Shown: in pieces, positions 25,901 through 40,184 of the stretch
How the letters are laid out: every line of letters begins with the position of its first letter
How positions within the stretch are numbered: position 1 is the stretch's first letter
DNA from: Campylorhamphus procurvoides
Lineage: Eukaryota; Chordata; Aves; Passeriformes; Dendrocolaptidae
Direction of reading: 5' to 3'
NCBI GenBank assembly: GCA_013396655.1
Contig: WBMV01003016.1
Location: 180,847-244,846 of the forward strand
Length of the DNA: 64,000 bases
The notes under the pieces: generated by a model
What the model was told of the DNA's origin: nothing
What the model saw: only the letters and a program-made list of their open reading frames with translations
Databases searched by the model: none
Program-made: the position numbers and the translations under genes

Positions 25901-27586
25901 GACCCCATTTTTGCTGGAGTTTATGCTCTGTCTGCCATGACTGTCGACAGCTGGGTCTACATGCTGTTGGCTGTTCGCACAAGCCAGAGTACCCTCTTCC
26001 CACCCTTTGAAGGCTTTTTAGGCAGCCTGAACTATAGACTTGCTAAGTTTGAGTTTATGATAAATTATTTCATCAAATACTTTTTAATACTATACTAAAG
26101 GGCTTTAAATTCCTCAGGATCGTTCGTCCCATCTGTAGCTGCACATCCTATTTCTACAAACTGACTCCAGTTCCCATTTCTCCCTGGTGGTTACCACTCC
26201 CTGTGGCAGCTGGAAGTTACTGGCCCCTTGAGCCCGTCCAACAAGCTGATACCTTTAAGTCAACTCTCACCATTTCAGCCCATGCAAGCTGGACTAGCAC
26301 ACACCTACTATTTCTGCTAAGTGCCATGCACTTAGTGTGACTAGGGACATAGCTGATGCCTGCAGCCTGGCCAGCTGCTCATAGAAGAGGAGAAGAAGGG
26401 GGAACACAAGGTCTGCTGCCCCACGAGCACAGCTTCCTGCTCCTCCTGCATTGTTCGGATGCCTGGATTGGATATTTAGCCCTGTTCAAACACTTAGGAT
26501 ATGTGGGCTTGTGTAGGAGAAGGTTTAAATAACAAACAAATTACATCTTCTCCAGTTTAATTCTTAATATTCTTTCACATGGAAACCAAAACGGACAGCA
26601 GATGGTAGTCAAATAGCAGAAAAGCCTGCCCTTTTATGAGTGCCAATGCCCCTCTGTGGAGTCCTCTTAGATTTCCTTATCTACATCCATAACTTTTCAG
26701 TGCCCAGCCTCACCAGTACCATTTTTCATACCCTACAGAGCAATTATAACCTTTAATAATTACAGCTACTTGAGTAATTTTCCCCTAAGGCAAACAGAAA
26801 GCCAGATGGCAGCTCACCAGCAATCTATGCGAAAGAATTCTGTATAGTGTGCAAAATACACTAGACTGTTCAGAGCTGGGAGAGAAATATCTTTTAAGTT
26901 GAAGAACACTTTAAGCCTTACAAAATGTACATAATGCAAGATGATTTATATATGTGGTAGGTCCAAATATTTGCAAATACAGACACATGCATATTCATAT
27001 ACCTGTAAATATTCCTCATGCACCTGCCATCAAAGCCGTCCTGGGTAAATACTTTGCACAAAAACTCTGGGGCTAACTGTAGTATCTCAACTCTTTTCAT
27101 AATTGAGTGTCCACAGTTTTGGGGATGTTGTCTCCAGTTTCCACATAGTAACTCTGTGTTCACCGGTGATATTATTTAACATATATTAATTGAATGTTGA
27201 TCATGTTCATGCAGAACATGTAGACCCTGCTGACCTGTGTACAGAGGCAGTGTGGACAAGAAGTGCAGGCAAAAAAAAGTCCATGCACAAAGTTTGAGGG
27301 AAGATAGAGGACTGTTTTGAGGGATGCTAGAGGATCCTCTACAGTGCCCGAGTCACACTCATTTTCTCTAAGGATGTCTTTGCTAGTCATTTTCAGAGTT
27401 ACTCCTCTGTTTCAGTCCTTAAAATACTGAGGAAAGCCTATAGAAAGACAAAATAAAAAGAAACCTTCACAATACAGATGAGAATGAAGCTGTGCCTAGC
27501 AGGGCAAGTTTTATATGTCCTGCAAATGCTGCATAGACAGGGCACACAGCAATCATTTAAGGAGGAGGAGTAGCAGTAATAGTAGT

Positions 27587-27628
<42 letters not shown>

Positions 27629-29183
27629 ATAATGCAATATATAAGGGTAATATAATATGAAGGTACTTTGTTCCATTAGGGCTACAGAGTAAACTGGGTT
27701 TCTACTCATTTATATCCTGAGGATCTGGGCCACATATTTCCTGTTGTATTTTTATTATGTTTAGCATAATTTTGCCCTGAAATGTGCAGTTAATTACACA
27801 ACTTCCTGTTTTAAATTCCATGGTAACTCTTCTCCTGCCAGAAGCGGATTGCTTTTAATAGGATTGTGTCCCTTTCTGGCAATATATGGTTATGTATCCT
27901 CCGTTCCCATCCTTATTATTCATGTTCTGTAGACTACAAGCTTATGAAGTGAAATTCAGCTTGTGATAAAGCTGGCAGGCCTCCCAGGCATTCAGGAAGG
28001 CTATGTTCCCACCCAGGTTGTTGCATTCCCACCACACCCTTCTGCTTGTCAAGCTAATGAAGCATCTCCACTAATCACACTGTGAAGGGAAAGCCTGGTT
28101 TGTCTATAACCCTAAAACCATCACATCGTTTTTGCACAAAGCAAGTAGACCTGACTATACCCTTTGCATCTCAGAGTCCCTCCTGCACTTTTAACCTCTG
28201 GCTGTAGTCAAGCAGCATCCATCAGGAGATGCCTCCTACAGGACAGCTCTGGAGGAACAAACAGACCCCTATCCACCATTGCCTAAACACATAGCAGGTG
28301 AAGAAAACACCTCCTGAGGAATATATGAAGAATGCAGATTTGAGAGCACAGAGTTCACTGTTACCAGGGTTTCTTTTGTTCTTGTCCGCTCTTCTGTTGG
28401 ATAGTTCCCTTTTGACATGGGGGCTAATGCCTGTGGGTGTAATCTGGTAGGTCTACAGATTCAAAAGATGGTTTCAATAAATTTTCTGCAGGGTTCATAT
28501 TCTTTGTTTTCCCCATTGCTTTAATGTGCTTTTGTTGGGAATTTCAAATGCTTTTGTAGTAAGCACAGTAAGTATCATGCATAAGACTAAATGTAGATTG
28601 ATTTCTTCATAAAATGTAACAAATACAAATATAGAAAGACAAGCACATTTTTGCATATATATATACACACAGATATATTTTATATAGTACAAGATAGTGT
28701 ATTCTATTTATCATAGAAACCTAATACAATAAGATATATAAGTGTAGATGATTTACCTGCACAAATGTATTGTGTGCTAAGAAATTTTTGTGTTCACACT
28801 CTGGACTTTCTTCTGGAAAGTAATGTCTGAAGAATTCACTACCAGGTTAACACATTTGCTACAAAACTTCATTACAAGCAGATTTTTGTAGCTTTGTGAT
28901 GCTTAACATGCAAATTAGTGATACATTTCTTGTGAAGGCTGTTTTGTTTACAGAAAACAAAAGGAAAAAAGGAAGAAGTGCTTCTATATATTTTCAATTA
29001 AAATATTTTATGCTGTATATTTGAAATACTGTACCTGAGATATGTTCTTCTCCAGGGCGTATGCAGCTCCTAATTCAAAACTGATATTGCTAGTCAAACA
29101 GCAAGGTATCTACTGCATGCTAAAATTGGTAACTAAGCTAGCGAGACCTGTTAGTTGAAGGAATACACTGTGAAGCTCTAAGA
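22976..29183. other. Non-coding stretch, no gene recognised
   Basis: The longest frame is 109 codons on the minus strand (23341-23012), adjoining the LTR-like block; it matches no domain I know. A T16 run lies at 25075-25090 and the (TAG)n repeat at 27588-27628. About 25920-26520 is somewhat more GC-rich but shows no coding or repeat signature I recognise. Confidence 0.5.
27588..27628 (+). repeat. (TAG)n trinucleotide microsatellite
   Basis: An uninterrupted 41-base run of TAG, nearly 14 units. It is flanked by degenerate GGA, TAG and TAA triplets that extend the imperfect repeat to about 27561-27633. A pure run of this length is likely to be length-polymorphic. Confidence 0.95.
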
Positions 29184-29499
29184 TGCAAAATAAAAGTAAA
29201 GACAGGAAGGAAATGATTAGCAGTCAATATAGCAATTAGAAAAAAAGGGTCTGAGAAATGTCTCAGAAGTGTCAGGACACCAAAAGATGTGACAACTTCA
29301 CCCAGAGAAGCAGTTGTTTCAGAGATGACCCCATAAAATGTGGCCTTGAGGCATTCATTTGCCAAGTTTTAAGTGAACAACTGTAAGCACGTTTCATGGA
29401 CCGCAATGGCTCTTGTTCGCAAATCCTGAGCTAAAATTACTCCCATTGTGGACCTCGAGGGCTGCTCACCACCCACACTGCACAGTGTGGGAACTGCTG
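29184..29499 (-). mobile_element. Possible old hAT-type DNA transposon remnant
   Basis: Read on the minus strand from 29499, the sequence begins CAGCAGTTCCCACACTGTG and is soon followed by GGTGGTGAGC and CGAGGTCCAC. This is the pattern of terminal inverted repeats of Charlie-like hAT elements. The eight bases outside it, CTCTAAGG (29500-29507), fit the NTCTAGAN-like target preference of that group. An almost identical CTCTAAGA at 29176-29183 could be the other target copy, giving an element of about 316 bp. The inner end next to that copy does not show a matching inverted repeat, so the left limit is tentative. Confidence 0.35.
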
Positions 29500-29507
29500 C
29501 TCTAAGG

Positions 29508-32500
29508 TAATCAAACACCCAGCTGCCACATCATTTGATTCACTTGCTACCTGAACACTTGAAAAGGAAAATGAATAACTCTCTCCCCAGAGACCCACAG
29601 TTATCTTGTCTACTCTGCGCCACGGGGAATTATATGGGAGTACTAGAGAAAACCATAACAAACCCACAGTGCCTATCTCTCCTACTTCAGGCTAGTACTA
29701 GCAGTGGCATTTGAGTGGAGAAAAGCCACAATTCTGCTGTATATTTGTGTGGGAAAAGACGTGGCAAGGGTTGGACATTACTAGACAAAATTTGACATGT
29801 TTACACTGAAGCCTTCAACCTACTGCTCATTCCAGTATAAGCAGATCAAAGAAAAGGGTATTATTATATATTTGTGTAGCCCCAATATGTGCTAGGCACT
29901 TAATTTGCCATCTGAGGCTGTTCCTTTTGCTGTGATATTTCAGGCAGGATTTCCCATTCATCATATTGATCCCACTCCGGGGGTGGAGCACAAGGTCAGC
30001 TATCATTGGCTCTGTCATGCTCAAAGGCTGCAGTGCTCTGGTAATTAAGACTGTTAAATGGGAGGGCCTCTTTTCCTGCTATTTGATGTAGAGTAGGTGC
30101 AGATGAAAGATTTATAGTTTTAATTCAAATACAGGACTTGTCTTTGACAACTTAATTGTGTTTGCAGAGAAGTTCTGGACCCTTTCTCTTGCCAAGTCAT
30201 TACAGAAGGGCCTCACATCTTGGATCTACCAGGAAGTTGTTTGGATTAAAGAAATAACCAAAGGGACTCTGCATTAGTGCTGATAGAAGCAATAAACATT
30301 TGCTTGTCCTTCTGCTTGTAGTAAATATGTTGCTTAAGATAGTACAATTTCATACTTGGAGACCAAAGTCAGTATATGTTTCTTTACTTTTTTCCTGTGT
30401 CTATATTCATCTCTCTAAACAGAATTTTCCTTTTTTTATGGCACCCTTATTAAAATCAATTACTGAGGCTGGTAAAATAAAAGGCTAGACTGAACAGGAT
30501 TCTAAAACCAGATACTTGTTCCTTTAATAAAAATTTGGTTATAACTAACAAAATATGGTTTAATTCTATAAGCAAAATTGCTCTTATATTTGTTTTGTTT
30601 TACAAAGTCATTGCAACAGTTCACATTTATCAAAAAGGTTTTCCTTGTACCCATCTAGTAAGCAGAAATCATCAGAACCACGAAGAGAATTTCCTAAAAG
30701 TCAGAAATCACTCAAGCCAGTACACACAACTTTCTCAAGGATAGGTATGTATTATTTGAGCTCACACTGATTGCCTTGATCATCAGCATTGGCTTCTGCC
30801 ACCAGCTGCTGACTGAGGCAGGCTGTTGCACTCTGCAGCAGATTATGGAGTAAATCCCAATATGTGAGGTGAGAAATTCCTGGCACAGAATTATCTGGCT
30901 TCTCTGCTGGGTTCTGGGAGAAGTAGTGACTGGAGACAACACACCGTGGTTATTGATTCACTTGCATGGGATCTGCAGAAGCACAGTAAATTTGGGATTA
31001 TGGACCTCACAGTATCTCTGTTTGGTATAACCTCTCAGCCCTTCATGAAATTTGGCCCTTTTAAAGCAAGGAAACTCAGATTATCTTTTTTTTTTTTCCA
31101 AAAAAGGGCTTCCTACATTTTTTTAGACTCGGAATTGTAAAGGAGCAGGGTGCTCCATTTATGTGGCTGTCATTACAGAGCATCTGAGTGTTTGACAACC
31201 ATTGATGCAATTATTCTGGTAAAAGGATCTGAAGCACAGAGACTTGAAGACTGACATTTAAGAAGGCATTTCAGACTCTAAAGAGGCTGAGAGTTTCCTG
31301 GTGAGATTATCCAGAAGTCCTTAGTCAGGCATTTTTCTCAGCATAGATGAGTATCTTCAAGCCCATAAAAGCTTTCAGACCATTGCTATCCAGAATCTTG
31401 TGGGAAGCAGAGCAAGGAATTCAACCCTAGTCTCATGAGCCCCTAATATCTAGCATTTTCTCCACATACACATATTGCCAGTGAGGTATGACTCGGGGCT
31501 CAGGATGCACTCCCTTGAAGGTCCTCCCTGAACTGAAAAGCAGAGGCAATGGAAGGATGCACACACTTATGAGAGGAAGTGTGAGTGTTATCAGTGGGAC
31601 CCTCTCCACAGGGGGATCCAGCAAAGGGAGGATGTCACCACCCCAAGACCTCCAGCTCTTACTGCATTTGGACAATGGTGCTTCCCCTCCAATCCCACCA
31701 ACCCAGTGGCTGTGGAGAAAAACAACCCCCATTTAAAACAGGGTGAAGGAAGAACAGGCACCAAATGCAGACACCTGGAAAAGTTAAAAGCAATTGAATG
31801 TGCACTGGAGAAGGGAACTGTTTGTTGGGGGTTTTTTCAACCCAAACAACTGTTTGTTGGGGTATTCCAGAGAGCACCAGAAATGTGCAAGCCTGGTCCC
31901 ACCATGAATTCTTGCCTAAGACCCCGAATTGTCACTATCCTCCATGTCAGCAGGCCTTCCCAAGGGCTGCTCCCCTCCCACCCAGAGCAGCCTGTATCCC
32001 AGGCAGAGGTGAACCATGGGGTGTGTGTTTCAGTGTGGGGATAGAAAATGAAAATGGCCTTCACCATTTCCTAAGTGTCGCCTAGGGCTTGAATGGAGGG
32101 TTGTGACCTTTCGGGTAGAGGCAGGAAAATGCTAACAAAGGAGAAGGAGCAGCATGAGAGTCCTTGGCACATGCACCCAGAGGTAATCAGGCAGCAGTGG
32201 GTGCCTTCCTGAGGGTTAGGGGAGGCCCGAATGGCAGAAGTGTCATTTGTTGGGGTGGGACTGTCCACCCCAGCAGATGAAAGCTGTGCCCTCTTGCTTA
32301 CCAGTTCTGTAAATATCTCCCCCTCATAGCCTGTGCTACAAATACCATCACTTTCACCAGCCAGTGGTGCAAACTTCTTCACATGTCTTATAAGCCAGAT
32401 TTGGGCTGTGTATTGATGAGATAAGACAGATCTCTCTATCAAGAAGTTTTTCCTTTGTGTTCAAGCATGTACCCACCAGGTTGCCAGGTCACCTCTGCAG

Positions 32501-35500
32501 GACACAACCTGATGAGAAGTTTCATCCACCTTTTTCAAAAAATGCCAGTTCTTTATTCACAGGCCTCCTAGATCAGTCTGATCTGGAGCAAAATCTGCCC
32601 AGCAGTGTTTTTATATCATATGAAAACACCAGATCTGCTTTTGTGGTGTTTTTAACCTCATAATTTCTTTTTTAATTTATATACCCACGGATCTTACCTG
32701 CTGGGTCCAAAATCCAACTTTCCTCTGCATTTACTTAGTGTTGCCAAAAATCCGGCAGCACAGACTAATTGTACACACATGGTTCTAGGATATGACTTTA
32801 TAAAGCAGGGAGTTTACAGTCCTTGGTTTTAGTGTGTCTCACACTGCAATTTAACAGTAGAGCAGGGCCATTCATGTCACCACATGCCGATGCTTCTTTA
32901 TCAGAGAGCACTGAAGAAACAAGTAGCAGCCATCCAAGGAAACACTTGGGCCAAGTGTTTAAAAGGGGCTCAATTTCCTTTAAACCGGCAATGTTGACAG
33001 AACAAGAAGTACATGACCAATGTCAAGGAGAGAAATGTCTGTAGGACATGAAGGTTTTGATGGTTTTGAAAGTTTTCTGGTTAGGGTGATTGGTGCTTTG
33101 TGCAGTAGGAAAGGAGGACTGGAAAGGCAACTTTTCACCACCTCTGAAAATCTGAGCAATTTTTGTTTAAATACCTGAAAGTAGATTTAAAAGCTTAGAA
33201 TTAGCCATTGAGCTTTGTAAATGCTGGCCAATAATGATGGATTTTCCCAATTGCATCTTAAATCCACCACTTCTTGTTATAACCTAATAAAATTACAAGC
33301 ATGATAGATATTCCTTTAGCACATCCCTTCATGTTTCCATAGCCAGTTGTCATGTATCTGTTATTCTCCACATCATTTATTGTATGTGTAACCCTCTTCT
33401 GAGCTCTAGAGGAGGTCCCAGACAATTCGAGCTTCACAGATGTGCAATTTTGGCAGGGCGCCTCAGTTGCTGTTCCTCAGAAATAATACTGCACTGGCAC
33501 AGGGATGAAATGTTGCAGCAGATCCTTTCTAATTAGTTGTAAATTCTGAAGTGAGAAGTCCTTTCTCAGTGTTACCATTGCATTTCTGGATTCTTCTCTC
33601 TGGAAGGTGGTGAGAAAGTGTCAGTTGAAAAAATTATACTTGATCAGATGCAAATAATTCAGAGTCAAATTTTGGAAGGCAAATTCAATTTCAGATGATT
33701 AGTATGTGTCTTGATTGCTCTTTAGCAGGGTACACTAGTTTGCACTGAGCTCTGAGCTGCCATGACAAGGCTATTATCAACTTCAAAACAGTTAATTGGA
33801 AGCTACCTCAGATGCAGTTCATGTCTAAATAACTTCTGAAAAGGCAGTCTCACATTGTATATGCTTGATCTGTTTTGATCAAATACATGCCCAAAAGTGC
33901 CACAGCATATTAACAAACCCTCAAAGTTGTTTAGCTGAGTCCTACTGTTTAGAGTATCTGAAGCCGCAAGATGCAGCAAACAGCAGCAAAACATAAGCTA
34001 AATGTAGGAACATTTCTGACAATGTCGTAGCATGTCCATCTTTGTGTATCTTTCTGAATTTCCCACATGCTCTGAAATAGGCCAGCCATTTGCAGCTTGG
34101 AAGTATAGAAAAGACTATAACAGAACAAAAATGAAACAATATAATAATGGTGGAATGAACAATATAATTCTACCAGACTATTTCTTAATCAGGTCTGACT
34201 TTATTTGTATGGACAGCCTATTTCTTTATTGGAAATATGGCAATTCTCACATTACGGAGCACTATCATTTAAAAGACAATTTTGATTAATACAATTCAAA
34301 AATTAAACACTGAGATAGCTCAGTTCCTTCCTTCAAATCCACTGAGGAAGTCACAGGCAACACGTGTAAACTTTGTAGCGGATGGAAAATGATGAAACAT
34401 CCCAGAGCATCATTATTCCTCACCACTTCCTGAAATCTGTTCCTGAAATCCCCCAAACTAACAAGTCAGCAGATTTACAATTTAGCAAGAGGTGCATGAG
34501 TTTCTTGGACCATTCACCCAGCTTTGTGAGGAAGTGAGGGATTACAGGGAACTGCACAAGCAGGTCGGCCAAGGTTCACGTCTTGACTTCAATGTAAGTT
34601 GATAGTGACATTTTGCAGATATTTATGGGGAGTTCGTCTTGGAAGATACTCATTCTACAGACACAGGATAGAATTTTCTGAAGCAGGTATTTCCAGTGCC
34701 ATGTGCATCCTTGCAGAACACTTCTTTCCCATCAAAGACATTTCTGAGGTGAAGGAATGACACTGTGCTCTGTAGGTTAGTGAGAAGAAAGCCAAAGACA
34801 TGCCCTTTGTCCCAGGTTCCCAAAGTGATGCAAGAAGGCAGTGAAAGTCTACTTCCCTCCTTCCCACACCAGGAAACTTCCCAGCAATGGATGGATGACA
34901 CCTTTGTAGAGTCATCCCTGAGGCAGGGAAGTTCAGAGCCTTGACACTCTCATTAAGGGATGTCTGTGGCTCCAAGGCAAGCTGGTGCAATTCCTCCTGA
35001 AGACCTGGAAAGCATTGATAACTGTCTTCTGCTGTCAAACAGTGTCACTGTCAATATTAAGGTTTATATCAACAGCAGTGCAGGTGAGACACTGCCTAAA
35101 TGCAAATGGTATACTTGCAACTCTAAATCTTTTGTTATTCAAATGGTCAGTTTATGCAACTATCTAAATATTCTTCATAAAAAGCCAGAGATGTGCATGT
35201 TGTTTTACAGATAATTTAAAAAAAAAGATCAGGTCTGGACCATAGATGACTCCCAGTGTGGATTGGACATTACACATCGAGGGATGCTAATAATCCAGTT
35301 GTGAGTGAGGGCTTGAGGAGGTGAGGACTGGAAGAATGAGAGATCACTCAAGACCATTCTTGTGTACACTTCTTGTTTCCAGTCTCAGGAGTCATTTTGA
35401 CTAGATATTTAAATGAAGAGATTTTAAGGTGGACAGTGATCTTGGACATGAACTAGTTCAGCGCTAGTTGGGAAATGATTGTCACAGTTCTTGTAGATGC

Positions 35501-38500
35501 TGGATTTCAGTGCGTTCAGACATAATATTCATTTAAAAATAGGATCCGTTTTCTCTTCATTAATACATCATTGCTGCTTGCTACAGCTGTTCATAAGTGT
35601 TTCCAGAAATGATAACCACTCTTACCAGCCCTCATTTTACTATCATACTCTTTCCTAATGCTGAGAAAATTTGTATAGGCAAATTTCCAGATTATCATTA
35701 CTCCTTTTCTCTGTAGTCTTCACCCACAGAGGATCTGTGTCCCTTAACTGTTGGCCAGTAGTAAGTTCTTCAATGAAACTCCACAGATATTTGGTACATG
35801 AGGGAGCACTGTGAAGTGGAGACTCAATTGACACTGTGAGTTATACTGTTCAATACATAGAAAGATACGGCTCTCCAGATTTCTGATTTTTATTGCAATA
35901 TTTATATGTTTATCTCTGTAATCTAAATGTAAAATCTATTGAGTGAGTGATGCTGAAAGGAATTAATTCTTATAGATCTGTATAGAACAAGGAAGATTTT
36001 ATACATGACATGAACCCAGAAGGGTCTTGCAGTTAGCAATACATAAAGCAACAGCAAAGCAGAGTTTACCGTTCAGCACAGTGAGCACAAGTGTATACAG
36101 GAGGAAATGTTACTGTATGATGTTAATGTTAGTTATTCTAAGTTGGATGTGCCTGAAACAGGAACATATTCTTTCTTTCTTTCACAGAACTTTAATTTAT
36201 GGGTTTTTTTCATTTTTACATGTGTTTGGTCATCTGGTGCCCACACAACTTTCTAACTTTGAGTAAAGGAGAAAAATGTGTTTATTTTCAGTGTAACTCT
36301 CTGGAGAAAGAAGAAAAGGGCTTGAGTTATTCTGACCATGGCCTGTTGTTACATCACTCTCACTTCAACTAATTGTGAAATCCAATTTTTTTGCTTCAAC
36401 AAAAATATAATTTGCCAGGTATAATTCTCTGCCTGCAAAAGAGAGAGCACAAATACCATTACCTATAAACAAGATCAGTGGCTCTACCTCCCATATAGAG
36501 ACTTGGGAAATGCATTCCCATAGGCCTCTGCCAAGGAAGTTCAGTTATGCCGGTCATTTTAAAACTGATTTAAAGGCAAGACCATAAATTTTAAAATGTA
36601 GATGTTAGTATTGGGGTGTGCAAACCCTGAATCAGGGCAACAGCATTTCAAGAAAGAAGAAATCTATTATTAAAAGTGATTTGTGCAGGAAGATCACTGG
36701 CTTAAGTTACAGTATCTGTTAAACTGAACCAGTTCTGCTGAAATCTTTCAAAGTCTTATAAAATCTTCACTGTAGGCATGATGGTAAAACCATAAGAGGT
36801 TTAGAACCCTTTCCTAAATATCCTTTTATATTTCTTTCTTCTTTGGGGTTAAAAAAAAAAGGTAAAAACACCGTCTCTGAGTCATTCTTTGCAATGTTTA
36901 TGCTGCAGGGGAGGGATGCCTCCACACAGAATATACGGTAGTGCCAGTGTGAAAGTCTGTGACCCATTTACACACTCATCACTTTGCAAAATCTGTGTCT
37001 GTAAAACATGAATGGTGTGTTTGCACTTCACATACGAAGATACACTATCTTCCTGTACAGTACTTACTTCCCAACTTCTTTCATGCACATGCTCAGCATC
37101 ATGTTACACTACCAAAAAAGCTCTAGATAGTTTGCAGAGCAAAGTGAAATGAACTCAGTGCATGGTGCTTCTAAGAGAACACAGGAAAATCCCATTCCCC
37201 AGTCCTTCTCTCTGCGAGTGTTTATGTTCCAAGACATCATGTCTACTGATAGAGGGTAAGGTGCAGATCTCAGAGAGAGCTATTACTACAGTGTTGGAGC
37301 TCTGAAAAAGATGGATGTGCTCAAGGAGTCAGTCAGAGAGGGAAGCTGTCTGCCAACACAAAATCCATGGACTGTGGGGATCTCTGTACCAATAAAAGTA
37401 GGTGGGAATCTATTGGTCCAATTCATTCATATACTGGTGTCCCAGATAGAGAGAGCTGCATCTGAGATCCCTTAGATAGTTTGACTGAGGGGTCCTGGTC
37501 TTTTCAAGTCAGGGGAAATCTGGAACAATAGATGGAGTCATAAGTGTTTATCACCTTATCTTAAACTCTGTCTCAAAACTGAATCATGGATAATTTTAAC
37601 TCCTGTAAATTAAAAATTATGACTAGCTAGGAGTATCTAGAGCCTGAGAATCAAATGAGCCAGGAGGAAGAAATTTCTAGCCTTAATAATGGTGGGGAAG
37701 CAATAAAAGAAATCATTTAATAATAGAGATTCTGTGTGTGCTATCACTCCTCTGTGTTCCAAATATTTGGTGCTGAGGCTTAATTCCTTTCTTGTTTGAA
37801 GTTTGCCAGAGTTCAGATAAGTGGATTTAAGATAAATACATTTACAAAGAGGCTTTGCTGGTCCACACAAGGGACATTTACCAAAAGGTTTCTTGGATAT
37901 CTACACATCCACCTTCTTTGGCAGAGAAACTTCGTGAACATAAATGCTCCCTTTCTGGTTGGGCTTTTGCAAGTGTCAATTTGTAAAGCTAGTATCATCA
38001 GATTTTTCCAAACCTTTTGCAATTAAAATGAAATCTAGTTTCAAGAGGAAACTTGAATGGTTAAGATTTTTAAAAAATTGTTTATTTAATATGCTTTTCA
38101 CGTTATTTATGGCAGGAAATACTTTTTTTCTTCATGACTGTCTGGCTCTGTGGGCTACAACCCTCTGGGCTGAGCATAGCAAGGATCTTTTGTTTCTTTC
38201 AACTCTGTCAAGAGTTCTTCCCATCTGGCAGTCAGAAAAGTGCAGAACAAAAGGGTGTTTCCAACAAACACCAGCTTCAGCAAAAGCTTTTAAGTTTAAA
38301 GCCAGCTTTGAGTCTGCATAATAAAGCAAAAGGAATGGTTAAACATGCGAAGAGCTGTGCTGTATAAAGAGATTGCTGTTACGTGTGTTCCACTGCTGGA
38401 CTTTGGGCTGCAATAACTTGTTCTCATGTGATAAAATTTTAATATCCAGACTTCATGTGCCAGCTGATACATGATGGGGGACAAATTAAAACCAGTTTTG

Positions 38501-40141
38501 TTTTCACAAAACAACACTGTATCAGGAGTCTGTCAATCAGTTGCTAGCACAGAACACTGTCATTATACAAGTGCCTTCTGACTGTAAATACTGTTCAGCA
38601 ACTTGACTAGAAAGGTGGGCCTAGAGAATTGCTAGTAGGAGGCTGATTTCAAAGTTCATTATGCTAAAATATGGCAGACCGATTCCCAGGCCAGATGTGC
38701 AATTTTTATTTAAAAAAATTGGTTCAATCTATTTAAGCACCTTCAATCTAGGATTTGGCAAACAGCTCACAGTTTTTAAAGTGTCACATGGATGCTTTTG
38801 TTTCAAATGTAGGTTAACAATTACTTCCTTACAATAAAAAAGGAATTAAAAAAGAAAAAGGGAAAAAAAGGCCTTGTAAGCAAAGCCTTCAAGATAGCTG
38901 TATTGAACTGCTACATGTTCCCCCTTCCTCCTCCTCAAGTATTGCTTACAAATGACAGACAACAAAAATGCATGAACATGCCTTATAGACTTTTTACCAT
39001 GCTTCAGTGCCAAATTGAAACCATGCCACCCAATAATAAACCTTGACCTGCAGTGTAATTGCTCTGTTTTTCATGGTTTCCTTCTCTGTCCTAGGCATTT
39101 CAAATTGCACTGACCTGCCACCCACTATTCCAGACAAGTTACCAGTTAGGAGTCCAGCTTTTAAATGAAATAGGATTTTAACTTTAAAATGGCATGAGGA
39201 ATTTAACTGCTTCAAGATGTATCATGTATTACTAACCAAAGCCTGGAGTGCTACCTAATATATGACATCCCCATGGAAATGTCAACAAATGCTACCGCAG
39301 TACAGAAATAGCAGAAGCTGCCTACAGTAAAGAGAATAAAGCGGAAGATTATAGTTGTACTGGTGAGCTTCAGTACTGAAAGTTTTCAAAATAGGTCTGC
39401 AACTACAGATAGATTTCTATTGAATCATGTCAGATTTCTGGAGGATTTTGAAGACTGAACAATATAATTGTCACTGCAATGTAAAAAGGTGCTTCATCAT
39501 TAAAATCTATTTCTAATGGATGACTAATCTTTTAAAACAGTAATGAGTAAGCCTCAGGAGAGGCAGTTTCATGCTGACATCTAAATCCACAGATTTTCTA
39601 CAGACCTCCTGATAATTTTGGAGGTCCCTCTGTGTGTTTAGACCAAGCTTAAAGGAGAGGTGCTGAAAATGCTCTTCACAGGACCTGAGCTGCTTTTTGT
39701 ACGCAAGGGTCTAATATTCACTTTTATTAGTGTTTAGGATATAATATCCATTTGTAGCCCAAGCTGATACAAAGCACACCTTGAAAATATAATTATCTGC
39801 CTTCTTTTGCAGGCAACCTGGGACAAGGATGTGTGCCATATAAGCCACCTGGGCGCCTTAAGCACTGTAATATGTAACTCCATAAGTGATTAGAAACAGG
39901 GGGAGTCTGTGGCAGAGGAAAATTCTGTCTATCCCAAAGCACTCCTTAATGAAGACACAACACAGGCAGGTTTAGTGCAGGCCAGACATATGGTCTGGCC
40001 TTAACAGAGTAAGCCAGCAGTGCCACTCCAGACTGCCTAAAGAAGGCTGCTGCCCTGCCTGTGGAGTAAGGCATGTGGCTGTGGGATGCTAGCATTTCTA
40101 GGCTGGGAGGATGAGCCCGTATTACCCCTATCAGGCAAAGC
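29508..40141. other. Non-coding stretch, no gene recognised
   Basis: Mostly AT-rich. A more GC-rich part at about 31430-32440 has overlapping frames of up to 123 codons on both strands, and 35038-34655 holds a 127-codon minus-strand frame. None shows a recognisable domain, and no splice-bounded exon could be argued. A perfect 15-base direct repeat, AACTGTTTGTTGGGG, occurs at 31816-31830 and 31848-31862. A 7-bp inverted repeat GGGGTGG/CCACCCC lies at 32252-32271. No transposon homology was recognised. Confidence 0.5.
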
Positions 40142-40184
40142 TCTTGGGATCAAAGAGCTGGATCAAAGATCTTGGGATCAAAGA
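40142..40184 (+). repeat. Short local direct repeat, 28-bp period
   Basis: TCTTGGGATCAAAGA occurs at 40142-40156 and again at 40170-40184. A partial copy of the word GATCAAAGA sits between them. It is a minor local duplication. Confidence 0.8.

Noticed and set aside
31816..31862. 15-base direct repeat AACTGTTTGTTGGGG as a possible target-site duplication
   Set aside because: The spacing is only 17 bases between copies and far too short for an element; a local duplication is simpler.
32071..32442. 123-codon minus-strand frame
   Set aside because: No domain, no splice or start context, and overlapping frames of similar length on the other strand nearby; probably chance in GC-richer DNA.
34655..35038. 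127-codon minus-strand frame
   Set aside because: The translation matches no family I know and there is no supporting gene structure; kept only as a mention.
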